This document shows positions 50,113 to 61,413 of a stretch of 64,000 nt of DNA, in pieces. Location of the stretch: assembly GCA_949130495.1 (NCBI GenBank), contig OX422208.1, positions 688,897,702-688,961,701 of the forward strand. The letters run 5' to 3'. Position 1 is the first letter of the stretch. Each line of letters opens with the position of its first letter. A program made the translations under genes and the position numbers. The DNA comes from Sambucus nigra. Taxonomy: Eukaryota > Streptophyta > Magnoliopsida > Dipsacales > Adoxaceae. The notes under the pieces were generated by a model. That model worked only from the letters and a program-made list of their open reading frames with translations, did not search any database and was not told the origin of the DNA.

Positions 50113-51849
50113 AATATCCCCCTTTGGCTATTCCAATACAAAACTAACCGAAAGCCAAATTAAAGAAATTAACCCTCTATGACAAAAATTCTAGTTACCT
50201 TCCCAGACCCTAAAATGGAACGACATAGATAAAATTTTGTCTTCAATCTCATCTTGTTGTTTCCTCGAGCAACTTTGTCTTCATTCGGTATAATATGTCC
50301 TTCCTTTTAGATACCTACACACATAAAGCAAAGAAAATACTAATGATGCATAAAGTTTGAAATGGAGAATAAAACTCGTAAATAAAACTCGTAATGCGTT
50401 CTCCCCCATAAATCAAACTCATCGTTAAATCTCCCCCTTAATTTCTTCTCCCCCTTTTGTATGAAATAGATAAAGGAAAGATAAAAATGAAGAATAAATC
50501 AACACATAGAAGATGTAAGATATCATCACAGAGATATGTAAACAATGCACATGTAATGATAATCTCAAAGGCAAAATCCACCAACTATTTTTGAAATTTT
50601 TCAAAAAGGTGTAAAGATTACAAGTACAACATGACAACTCAAGCTCAAATAATCCAAAAGATCAGGTATGTGACAACCATGGACCAAATTTAAACCGCAA
50701 AGAGTTAATACACGATACCATATATATAATATATGCAAAATATTCCATAGAAAATCCAGCACACATGTATAGGTATAACTGACTACAAAACTCGATACAA
50801 AACACATAAGCTTTACACACTGGCTTAGTATCGATATGTCTAAACATGTGGGACAAAATGAATGGCCATGAACTAGGTACAAAAAAAATTTGACCCAAAC
50901 GCTCAAATATGTTCAAGAAGTTCAAATTGATTGCAAAACTTTATCAAACTAAGACTTAGCCTCAAGTGACAAGATAAAGTGAACTTCAATGAACAAACAA
51001 ACACAATGCACATAAGCCTAAAATATTAATGAATCTACGAATTAATAGCATCGTGACAAAATAAGCATAACTAGGATTCATTGTGCAAAACCGTTGATCT
51101 TCAACTAAACACTCTCAAAAGAGAAATATATATCATATTTTCTATTCTTTTATTTTCTTAATTCTTTTGAATCTATTTCTTTTGGATGGTAAAATATTAA
51201 AATAAGTTGGCCCCTTTTTGGAAATTTTTCTATTTTTATTGCCTATTAATTTTTCTCATTGGACTCTTACCAACGTCGGCTTTCCCGCAAAGGAGATTTG
51301 CTCCTTTAGTAGACCTTTCCCATGCACTCTCATATTTTTAATCTAATCAAACATTCTCACGGGCAACATTTCTTACATGCACAAATCCCCCATAGTCATA
51401 TAAACATGTAGATGACAAAATTAATGGGAGAACATCTCACAAAGCTCAAATATACATGTGAATTTAACGTTCAAAAAGCTCGTGCATGTGTGTGCGAATG
51501 CATCTACAAAGTCAAATCCATAAAGAAAATCAAGTTCGAAACAACTCCATGAAAACATAGTTAAAAACAATCTACGTATCTTAAATCATAACCAAATGTC
51601 CTAGCCACATGGAAAGTAAAAAAAGAATTGTATTCAAACACACCAATATGCCATACCAAATGTGTAAAACTAAAATACACCAAAAATAAAAAAAATCTTA
51701 TTGTATTTTTCAAAAAAAATTATCAAAATAAAATATTTTTGTATTTTTCATTATGACTCAATAAAAGAAAAATATAGTACAAAAAATACACATGTCATAA
51801 CACTTGCAAAGATATATCATAAAGCACAACTAGAGTATGACGAACAAAA
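50113..51849 (-). other. non-coding interior, family 2
   Basis: AT-rich with no pol motif. It begins with the PPT and shows the same general layout as 33948-35437. Confidence 0.6.
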
Positions 51850-52670
51850 TCATACAAGCAATCATCCATAAGATATAACATGTGAAGTATCATGTGCAAG
51901 CATATGAGAATCAACTAACCTAGCATTTAGCGTCTCCAAAATAGATTTCCCAACCTAAATAGATGTACACTTAATGTGTCGGGGGCTTCGTTAACTAAAG
52001 AGACACTAGAATTTAACTTCCTAGGACCTCTTCCAAGATCATAACAAAATGCCCTAAGGTGACCTTTCCTACCACAATCTAAACATGTCTAAATGCGAGA
52101 AATCTTACCTATGGGTTGACTTTTTCTAACATCCTTGGATGCGATTGACTCTCTAAAAAACAATGGTCTTGCTTTTGACACTGGAAGCATTAGAAACATA
52201 GGAGTTAGTACCAACACAACTAGAGTCTTTTAAGTTATCTTTTAACTTCACAATTTTAGACTCAAGCAAAGAATTAGACTCTTCAATTTTTAGGGACTTC
52301 TTATTTAAATTTTCATTCATTCTTAGAATATTATCTCGCTCCCCCCAATGCAAGTGAACTTATCCCTAAGAGACTTCTCACGTGCTCTCAAATCATTAAT
52401 TAATTTATTATTATCCTTATTGGCTCGAAGACAAACCCTAGAATTTTTGTATTCCTCTAATTCTTTTTCTAAAACCTGAACTCTATCATCACTCTCTCAC
52501 TTGGACAATTCTAAAAAAATTTAAATCGCGGTCCATGTCCAGAAGCTTCTCACGAAATAAATTGCAAAAGTTCCATAGCAGCTTTAAAACAAGAATTTTC
52601 TTTCCAGAATTTCAATTCTCTTAGCAAACTTCAAATTCAAATGAGATAAATTTTCAGTATGGCTATCCAT
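51850..52670 (-). pseudogene. capsid-less coiled-coil and CCHC ORF, family 2
   Basis: Opens MDSHTENLSHLNLKFAKRIE at ATG 52670, about 90 bp after the primer site, and parallels the family 1 ORF (DLNILNLTFAKRIKVLEKK). A coiled coil follows (SDDRVQVLEKELEEYKNSR, about 52500-52430; LESKIVKLKDNLKDSS near 52265). The zinc knuckle CLDCGRKGHLRAFC (about 52088-52047) is complete. The tail GKSILETLNARLVDSHMLAH (near 51935-51880) matches family 1. Several stops and frameshifts break it. No capsid, protease, integrase or RT is present in the element. Confidence 0.65.
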
Positions 52671-52760
52671 CAAGAGAAAAAAATAAACCCAAGAGAGAAG
52701 GACAAATAACCATTATAAATAGCACTAAGCAAGGATCTACACAATAAATTAGTACAACCC

Positions 52761-52772
52761 GCTCTGATATCA
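52761..52772 (-). other. tRNA-Met primer binding site, family 2
   Basis: GCTCTGATATCA on the plus strand, one mismatch to the usual GCTCTGATACCA, two bases from the LTR start. Confidence 0.75.
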
Positions 52773-52774
52773 CT

Positions 52775-53929
52775 TGTAAAGGTGGAAATGCCCCGACACC
52801 ACTTTATAAGTGCATTGAAAGCCCGTTAAGGATGGTCCCAATCAAAAATTCTATTTTTGTATTTTTATCAAATTAAAGATCCAAACACACAAATTCTAAT
52901 TTTACCAAATTTGATTTCTTATTAAATTAGATTTACATATGATAAAAGTTCCAATCACGAAAATTACTCTAAGCATACAATCAAACACGGCAAATAAGGA
53001 AAAATCTCTTTACATGGAAAAACCTATTTTTTTAGCACTTTAGAAGTTTTACAAGATTAATGACTTACAGACTACTTGATACGCCCATAAGTATAACGTG
53101 AAGTGTCTTTGCAAAACTTTTGAAGAATACTACATAAATGCAGAGCAGTTCGACGGTAGTCCCCCTCGATATCCACCGATCATCTTCTTCCTTCTTCAGC
53201 CGTGATCACTCGAATCACAAAAGCATCTATGGAGAATCCTCTACACAAAGCGTATGCAAGATAAGAAACTTCTAGTGTTTTAAAAATATTCATATAAACT
53301 ATATGGGGATGTAAAGTTGTGAATCAAAAGTGTTTTTGTAATACAAAACTTAAAATCTTTTGCAATAGATATGCAGGAAACGTTTTGTCAAGTCTTACGA
53401 AATTTGAAATCAAAACAGGTATTTATAGGTCTAAAATGAAATTCGAGGTGAAAAATTCATTCAAACGAAAATAGAAGTCGTTCGAACGAGAATGTCATCT
53501 CTTTAGAACGAAAATAAGTTCATTCGAACAAGACTCCAATCTTCTCTGAACCAACTTCTAACGAGCTTGAAACGAATTCAAACAGTATGCCCTCTTTAGT
53601 AGTTCATTCGATGGAAGATCTAACGAGCTTTCAAATGAAAATGAAATTTCATTCGAACAAGATTTCTATCTCGCTAGAACGAAACCAAAAAAAATTATGT
53701 TTAAATTTAAAAATCCAGCCTCGATTTTTTATAAAAATAGCATTCCAAATAAAATTATGAATAATTTCAAACTCCTAATAGAATTATACCTTCATGATAT
53801 GTAGAGGAGTCTTGAACTTGGAGATTTCAAAGTTCATTTTGATGCATCGGTTTGTAACGGGATACACCAAATATGCCAAAGTCAAATAAATACAAATAAA
53901 AAGCCCAAGCTAAAGTATTTGTTCTTACA
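52775..53929 (-). repeat. right LTR, family 2
   Basis: TGTAAAGGTGG ... GTTCTTACA. It holds the perfect 12 bp palindrome TCGTTCGAACGA near 53468 and several related copies. Confidence 0.8.
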
Positions 53930-54353
53930 AGATGCTATTGGTTGGTGGTGCTGGATTGCATCACGTTATATGGAAGATTTGCAGACCCGCATTATACTTA
54001 GTGTAGCTCTGAGTAGTTTATAAGTAGTAGAGTATGTCAAATACTTTACAGTGTTGAAATATAGATTTTGTTCGAAAGGAATTTTTCCTCATATTCTTCT
54101 TCTGTTTGTTTGGTTTGATTGTCTGGACTGCATAATTTATTTTGGACTTTATCTTCATGCACACCATAATCAAATCAAGATAAAATTTGGAAAAAAAATT
54201 AGATCTTGTGTGTGTGAAACCTAATATGTGGACTATCCATATGGACCATGCATTTATAAATTACTATCACAACGGGTTACACTATTTTGCCGTGTGATCT
54301 CTAATTTGGGCTCAAATGGATAATTTGTATAATGGGGTTTATGTTTTTATAGG
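53930..54353. other. spacer before the Sirevirus gag
   Basis: No gene and no clear element end. The last part probably belongs to the start of the gag element that follows. Confidence 0.4.
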
Positions 54354-56110
54354 TCTAATTATGCTTATTAAAAAGCTAGAATGAGGTATATTTTAAAATC
54401 TATTGACGAAAGAGTCAACCTTATGTGTGAACGAGGGTGGACACCACCCACTGTGACAAATGGTGATGTCATAAGTCCTAAACCAGTTACCTCTTAAAGG
54501 GATGATGAATTAAATTATCAATTTTAACTCTCGCGGATTAAGTGCCATTTCTGGAGCCATGGCCTTTAATAACTTTCGCCGCATTATGACGTGCATCACA
54601 TCTAAGGAAGCATCGGATGTCCTCCAACTCACTCTCAAGGGTACAAATATTGTGAAAGCTTCTATGCTTCAAAATCGTACCGTAAAATTTGAGACTATCA
54701 CCATGCTAGAGACTGAGTCTTTTGATGAATTTTATTCATGATTGTCTAATATCGTAAAATTAGTAATAATTTGGGTGAGAGAATTCGTGAGATGAGAGTA
54801 GTGAAAAAGATATTGAGATCTCTTTTGTCCCGATTTATCCCTAAGGTTACTATTCTTAATTATTTGGGAATTTTAGGTATGCTTAGGCTAGAAGAACTCA
54901 TAGGAGACCTTCAAACTTATGAAATTGACATGTTCCCTAAAATTAAAAAGCCTAAGGAAAAAAGGATTCATTTCAAATTACAATCGAAAAATAAAGAGGA
55001 GACTTCCTCAGACTCCAAGTACGATTTTGATTTAGATGATCTTGCCCTATTTGCAAAAAAAATTAAAAAAATTCTCAAGCCAAGAAAAGAAAATACTTTC
55101 AAAGAAAACAAAGGTTTTGATAAAAATAAAAAAATTAAATTGGGCAAGAAAGTTTTTGAAAAAAACACGAGGAAAGTACCCAAAGAAAGATGAGGAGAGA
55201 TGTTATGAGTGGGAGGGAAGGGTCACAAAGCTCACGAGTGTGCTACGATGTCAAAGAGACAAGTCAAAGGCAAATCTTCCTTCAATGACATGCTCAGAGA
55301 TAGCGATGTCGAGTCAGTGGATTCTAGGGATGAATCTTCAGATGGACGTAACTTCATTGCATTTATGGTAGTAATGTTAGAGAGTCTAGTCATTCTAGAG
55401 AGAGTGAAGGAAATGAGGTTTTGAGTGTAAGAGAGTGACCTTCAATGCGCTTACGCCAAGCTTTATGCCGAGTCCTTTAAAATGGAAAAATAAATAAAAG
55501 ATTGACGCATAGGGTTTTAGGTTTAAAGAAAGAGTTGAGAGAGTCCAAAGAGAGATAATCATCGGTGAGATATTCTTTAGTGGAGACGTGAAATGGTTAC
55601 TTGACTAAAAAGTGTCTAGTCTTACGAGAGATCTTCAAGTTTCATTAGAGACTCGTGAGAAACTTTAAGCCCTCGTATCCTAACTCTAGAAAGACATTTA
55701 ACGTACTCAGGAGGTCAAGGTTACTATAGAGGATACATCAAAGAAGGTTGGTAGGATGTTCCTTGATCCCGCTTTAGGTTTTAGGGAAAGGCAAGGAATA
55801 GGTTACGACGGCGCATCCACTTCACATGCCGCACTGAAACCAGTTCCTAAATTTTAGATAGATCCTTATGAGCCTCGACCTAAACCACAAAACAAAGTTA
55901 TACCTAAACGAGAAAACCAAGGTAGACCCAAACAAGTCTATCTTTGTACCTATTCCAAAAGGATAGGTCACCTTAGGGAATTTTTCTACAACTTAGGTAG
56001 AACTACACGTACACATACTCCTGCACACTGCTATAGAGACCTTTCTATTCTTAAAGAGAAGTTAAGTTCCTAGCCTCCACTTCTTAAGGCTTAATGTAAG
56101 AATCTTAAAG
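54354..56110 (+). pseudogene. gag: Sirevirus-type copia gag, broken
   Basis: The trace opens with SNYAY, a stop and KARMRYILKSIDERVN (54354-54415). A frameshift near 54521 leads to AFNNFRRIMTCITSKEASDV and FETITMLETESFDEFYS (54559-54738), the UBN2 gag core, then VVKKILRSLLSRFIPKV and LEELIGDLQTYEID (to about 54930). A lysine-rich stretch precedes a zinc knuckle near 55197-55245, where RCYE and GGKGHKAHECA lie in different frames because of a one-base change. Beyond it come an acidic segment (RDSDVESVDSRDESSDG), a coiled-coil trace (about 55450-55560) and a second knuckle-like CTYSKRIGHLREF (about 55932-55980). Two knuckles with an intervening coiled coil fit Sireviruses. The CACTA element interrupts it at 56111. 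Confidence 0.75.
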
Positions 56111-56158
56111 CACTACACCAAAATGGTCAAATTGGCACCCTTTAAGCGCTTAGCCTTG

Positions 56159-56292
56159 TCACGGTCATTGACCGTGACAAAAAAATACGCATTTTTTATC
56201 ACGGTCATTGACCTTGACAAGGCCGTGACAAAGGTTTGTCACGGTCATTGACCGTGACAAGCCTATATTGTTATCACGGTCAATGACCGTGA
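56159..56292. repeat. left subterminal palindromes of the CACTA element
   Basis: TCACGGTCATTGACCGTGA or close variants at 56159-56177, 56199-56217, 56239-56257 and 56274-56292. These are the expected binding sites for the element's own DNA-binding protein. Confidence 0.9.
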
Positions 56293-56422
56293 CATGTTCG
56301 TGATAATTCTATCAGTAAAAAACCCTCCCTCTTCTTTTTTTCCCACCGATTTTGTTTCCTCCATTTCTCTCTTTCTCTACAACTTTGGTATGTTTTCTTT
56401 CTCTATTTCTCCTCCTTTTATG

Positions 56423-56672
56423 TATATATGCATGTGTGTATATATGTGTGTGTAAATGTGTGTGTGTGTGTGTGTGGTGTATATATGCATGTGTGTGTGG
56501 TGGGGGGGAGGCAGCAGGGCTAGGGGGAGGGGGTGTATGTGCATGTGTTTGTGTGTGTATATATGCGTGTGTGTGTATATGTGCATGTGTATATATATGT
56601 GTGTGTGTGTGCATGTGGTGGGTAGGGGCAGTGCGGGGGGGCAGGGGGTGTATATGTGCGTGTGTGTGTGTT
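56423..56672. repeat. TG/TA and G-rich low-complexity block
   Basis: Runs of TGTGTG, TATATG and GGGGG within the CACTA 5' region. It gives false Cys-Val and His-Thr open frames on both strands. Confidence 0.85.
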
Positions 56673-57319
56673 TTTAATTAAATTTTTATTAGTTTATTAG
56701 ATATTGCTCATCATATTGTAGTGCCCCTTGTAAAAGAATTGATTGATTTAATACTGATTGGTTGTTAATTTTTTTTGTAAATTAATAATTGGTGCCCCTT
56801 TCATATGCAAGTAGGATTGCCCCTCATTGTAAATTAGTAAATTAATAATTGTATACTTTAATTGTTAGTTTAATTGATGAAAAGAATTAATTGAGTAGAT
56901 GAATTAGAAGGAGTACGAGATACACATTTGTTATTGCCATTGAGGTTGGATTACAGTGGATCGATGTTGGGTTGGTTAATTTTAAAAGTGACATGACCAC
57001 TGGATTATTGTCCATATGGGGGTGTGATTATTCAACTTTTTTTTAAAATTACTTTGTATAACGAACAGTATATATATAGTATGATAATTAAATGAAACAT
57101 ACTTGAAATTACATATAGTGCACATAGATACTAGCCTTCTAGTTCTTATGCGTACGCATTCAATAGCCCTTCGACCCGTTCGAAAGTCATTACCCCTGTA
57201 ATGAGATCTCGTGAATTGTCCCATTTGGACAGTTTGGGACTACATAATTAATGTATAATAATATTTATAGTGGCTTAAAGTTGTTACTTTTGGAGGAAGT
57301 TATGCAGTCGTATCTTAAT

Positions 57320-57421
57320 GTTCTCTGGGTACCTACTAGATTAACAAGTGTGACTGTTATTTCAATTTATCAATTGAAATAATACTCACACTTGCCAATC
57401 TACGCCGTGTACTTAGAGAAC
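57320..57421 (+). ncRNA. long hairpin upstream of the transposase gene
   Basis: The arms GTTCTCT...TTATTTCAATT and AATTGAAATAA...AGAGAAC pair over about 48 bp with a few mismatches, a 2-base bulge and a loop of about 4 bases. Blocks of perfect pairing include CAAGTGTGA and TTATTTCAATT. The size and shape resemble a plant microRNA or siRNA precursor, but no evidence of expression is available; it could also be a DNA-level element of the transposon. Confidence 0.5.
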
Positions 57422-57747
57422 TACGGGGATATACTGTCAAATTTTTCTCAAATCGTAACAATGTGCATGAGCTGTTAAGTATATTACAGAAAAATGCGGT
57501 CTTGAATGGGATAGGACCATTCACCCTTTAGAGGAGATGGAGGAAATATAAATTTCTATTATAAATTGAATTTGAATTTGAAATTTAAAAATCGAATATA
57601 AATAAGACATAATTAAATGAAACATACTATAAATTTATGCTTCTTACCTTTATAAATCTACGTTTATAAATCGAATATAAACATACTATACTAATCCATG
57701 AATATACGCTTCTTACCTTTAATAGGTGATTAGTTGTGGTAGCTGTG

Positions 57748-60700
57748 ATGGGATATCCAAAATACAAAGAGTGGATGGGTGAGACAAATAGAATGGGGGA
57801 TGTGTTTCGCAGAGGTGCTAATGAATTTGTGAAATACGCAAAGAGATGTCATAATGATGAAAAGTTTCCGTGTTCGTATGCTAGGTGTAAGAATGGTAAG
57901 GTGTTTGAGTGGAAAATAGTTGAACTATATTTGTTAAGATCGGGTATGCAAGACAATTATTGATTTTGGAGTTTTCAAGATGAATTAAAAGTTCCTTTTG
58001 TCCCCAAATAACCTTCACAATAACCTTTAACAAGTAGGATAGATGTAGAAGGGGATGACGTAGATCATAATATGTTAGAGGATTTAGTTGATGATGCGTA
58101 CGGAGTTTATAAAGCAGAGGAGAATGAGGTTACTGATGATGTAAAAGGTTCAAGTGCTCGTGAAGATATCACGATAAACCTTAATGATGACTATTGAAGT
58201 TTAAAATTTAAGGCGACCCAACCGTCATATTCAGGCTGTGAGAAAGATCAAACAACTTTACATGCCATGGTTGGTTTGCACAGTTTGAAGACACAATACG
58301 GTTTGTCTGGTAATAGCGTGACAGGAATTCTAAAATGGGTGAAGGAGTTACTACCCAAGGTGAATACGCTTCCAAATAGCTATCCTGTTATGAAGAATAT
58401 TTTGAAAGGTTTGGGAATGAAGTATAAATCGATTCATGCTTGTGTGTATGACTGCATACTATACCGAAAGGAGTATGAAAATCTCGATCGTTGTCCAGTT
58501 TGCAATGAACCTAGATATGTCCAATCTACTAGTAAGGAAGGCACAAGCTCAAAGGTGCCTCAAAAAGTGTTGAAATATTTTCCCGTTGGCCCTAGGTTAA
58601 AGAAATTTTTCACAGTACCATGGATAGTGGAGGCAATGACTTGGCATGCTAGGCCAGAAGTAGGGGGTAATCTTATGCGCAATCCTATTGATTCTACATC
58701 TTGGAGGAGGATGAATTATGAGTATCCCGATTTTTCTCGAGAACAGCGCAACATTCGTTTGGCTATATCAACAGATGGTTTCGATTCATTTGGAAATATA
58801 AGCACCAATCAGAGTGTATGGCCAGTGATCTTAGCCCCACTCAACCTCCCTCCTTCACACTGTATGAGACCTGAATTTTTGATGATGTCTTTGTTGATAC
58901 CTGGGCCAAAGGCACCAAGTGATGACATCGATGTCTACCTGGCTCCTTTGGTAGAAAATTAAATGAGTTGTGTGAAGAGGGTGTGCAATCATTTGACTCT
59001 TTTAGAAGAAGAGTTTACGCTGAAAGCTATGTTGATGTGGGAAATTCATGATTTTCCAACTTATAGGACATTATCCAGTTGTGTAGTACATGATTATTTG
59101 GGGTGTCCTATTTATGGAGAGGAGACTGAATCTCTTCGTCTATCCTTTAGCTCAAAAAATATATACCATTTCCATAGGAGGTTTTTACCCCCGGCTCATA
59201 GTTTCAGATTTGAGAAAGGTTCCAATTTTTTATTGGGCGAGGTTGAACATAGGCTACCGCCGAGAAAACTTTCAGGTTCAGAAATTGAAAGTAAATCTTC
59301 TTGATGTGGCCCTAATATGCCAGGTAAGAATCCCAAACTTAGTACTGTCAAGCATAAGAAGACCCCAACTGGGAATGAAACTGAGATAAGAAAGGCATGG
59401 TCTAGAAGGTCAATTTTATTTAACTTGCCTTATTGGAAGAATAATCTGGTGCGCCATGTATTGGATATGATGCATGTAGACAAGAACTTCGCTGAACATA
59501 TTGTGGGTACTTGACTTGGGGGGAGTCATTCGAATGATGGAGAAAATGCACGAAAAGACCTTAAATCGTTGAAACTTAAGCCACAACTATGGTTGAAAGA
59601 AGATAGTAATGGAAGGACAATAATTTCCCCTGGTGCGTTTACATTGACGAGTGGGGAAAGGAAGGTGATTTTAGACACAATATATAATTTGAAGTGCCCA
59701 TCTAATTTTTCGTCCAACTTGCAAAGGATTGTGAATTATGCTACTCATGATTTACATAAGTATAAGTCCCACGATTGGCATGTGATAATGCAATTGGTTC
59801 ATCTATTGTTTAAGCATTGTTTCTCCAAGCACAAGGATTTACGGAGGGCTATTATGCAAATCAGTATTACCTTCTCACTCTTGTGTGAGAAGGTAGTCAA
59901 TCGACAACACATAGTGGCCGCAAAATTGGCGGTGATCAAAGCGATTTGTGTGTTGGAGAAGTACTTTCCCCCAGCATTCTTTGACATAAGTGTTCACTTG
60001 TTGGTACACCTATGCGACGAGGCACTTCTTTGTGGTCCAGTTAGATATCGGTGGATGTATCCGTTTGAAAGATTGATGAAAGTTTTTAAAGATTACGTCA
60101 ATAGTACGCGATACATTGCAGGATCAATTGCAGAGGAATACATCACCGTGGAGTCATCAATATATATTCGGGAATATATGTCTGACTCGATCAGCGTTGA
60201 TGACACTGATGAGTTCGTTGATGATGGTGGTCATGTGATGGGAAAACGATTGAAATTAACGAGTTTGTAACATGAACAATGGAAAAAGTAAGTTTAAATT
60301 ATTTTATTGCTTAACATTATTTTAGATTATTTTATACATGATTAATTTTGTAATATGCAGAAAATATGAAGCTTGTGAGAACAATAAAAGACGAAAAATA
60401 ATGGTACAATCAGACAACAAATTTAGGCTGTGGTTGTCACAAGAGGTAATTATAATGAAAATGGTCGTTATATAACGTTACATTACACTCAAACTTTACA
60501 ACTAGTCTAATTAATTTATCTATATTCTTAGCTCTTAACGACGGGTGATGCGACATCAAGGCTTGCTCGTCTAGCCACTGTACCCTTGTTCGTGCCACAA
60601 GAGTACAAAAAGTATTAATTGAATGGTTACGTATTCGGTGAAAAAGTGTACGAGGAAAGTACAAATGTACAGAACTCGGGCATTTCAAATAAGGCTCTTA

Positions 60701-61104
60701 CTTTCTTTTGAGTGAGCGCAAAAGATAAAAACCTCGTTGAAGCTTAAATAAATTACTATGGTGTAATTCAAAATATATTTGAATTGGATTATATAAGCTT
60801 CAAAGAGGTTGTATTTTACTATGGTTGGGTAAGAGTTGAGGATAAAAATGCTTGTAAAGTTGATCCTGTCACCAATTTGATCATGGTTGACTTGTCCAAG
60901 TTGAAGAGCAACGACCATGTGAGCGATGAGCCATTTGTTTGTGCATTTCAAAAGGTTAACCAAGTGTTTTACTCAGAGTATATCAACAACGAGGTGTGGT
61001 CAATTGTCCTACATGCGCCAAAGCGTCTAAATAGTAGTGTGGATGACTTGGTTGCTCCTACCGAATATCAATCCATTTTTTATGATAACCCGAATTTGAA
61101 ATAA
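57748..61104 (+). pseudogene. TNP2-type CACTA transposase gene (TNPD position), broken
   Basis: From ATG 57748 (MGYPKYKEWMGE) one frame runs to a TAA at 60268-60270 with stops at 57961, 58009, 58027, 58195, 58960, 59302 and 59512 but no frameshift. Domains in order: transposase-associated zinc-binding domain (CHNDEKFPCSYARCKNGKV, about 57846-57905), TNP2 transposase core (FPVGPRLKKFF, RNIRLAISTDGFDSFGN, MSLLIPGPKAPSDDIDVYL, about 58580-58940), and a DUF4218-like region (LCGPVRYRWMYPFERLMKVF, about 60032-60090). After two likely introns (60289-60358, 60449-60531) a DUF4216-like end contains VDLSKLKSNDHVSDEPFVCA and VFYSEYINNEVWSIVL, ending at 61104. It would bind and cut the element ends. Confidence 0.85.
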
Positions 61105-61413
61105 TTTTTTAATTTGTAATAACTATTCCAATTTGTACTTTATCAATCCATTTTTAATGCTTTTAATTGATTTGGACTTTATCATTTTCATTCTTGTGTA
61201 GTGTGCGTGTGTGTGGGCAGTAGGGGTGGGGGTGGGGATGTTTTGGATTTTTAGTAATTGTGCATATTATGAGCTAGATGTTGTTGTTTTAGAATTAAGA
61301 ATTTAGGTGTTAAACAGTAACAATTCATTTGGATTTGTAGTAATTGTACATATTTGCATGTCTTCTTCTAATTCACTTTGATTTGTACTAATAACAACAT
61401 TTTTTTATAATAA

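Larger units (their letters stand above)
48934..53929 (-). mobile_element. Sirevirus-like copia element lacking pol (family 2)
   Basis: LTRs 48934-50112 and 52775-53929 (about 1.18 and 1.16 kb; TGTAAAGG ... CTTACA) flank a 2.66 kb interior. On the minus strand the primer site TGATATCAGAGC (52772-52761) follows the right LTR, and a PPT (ATCCCCCTT on the plus strand, about 50117-50124) precedes the left LTR. The only coding trace is a coiled-coil and CCHC ORF beside the primer site. Flanking 5-mers (ACCTA and AGATG) do not match, so the ends may have been changed by recombination. Confidence 0.75.

Noticed and set aside
48929..53934. Target duplication for the family 2 element
   Set aside because: The flanking 5-mers ACCTA and AGATG do not match, so none is claimed.
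56312..56681. Overlapping His-Thr and Cys-Val rich frames on both strands
   Set aside because: Produced by TG/TA low-complexity DNA in the CACTA 5' region.
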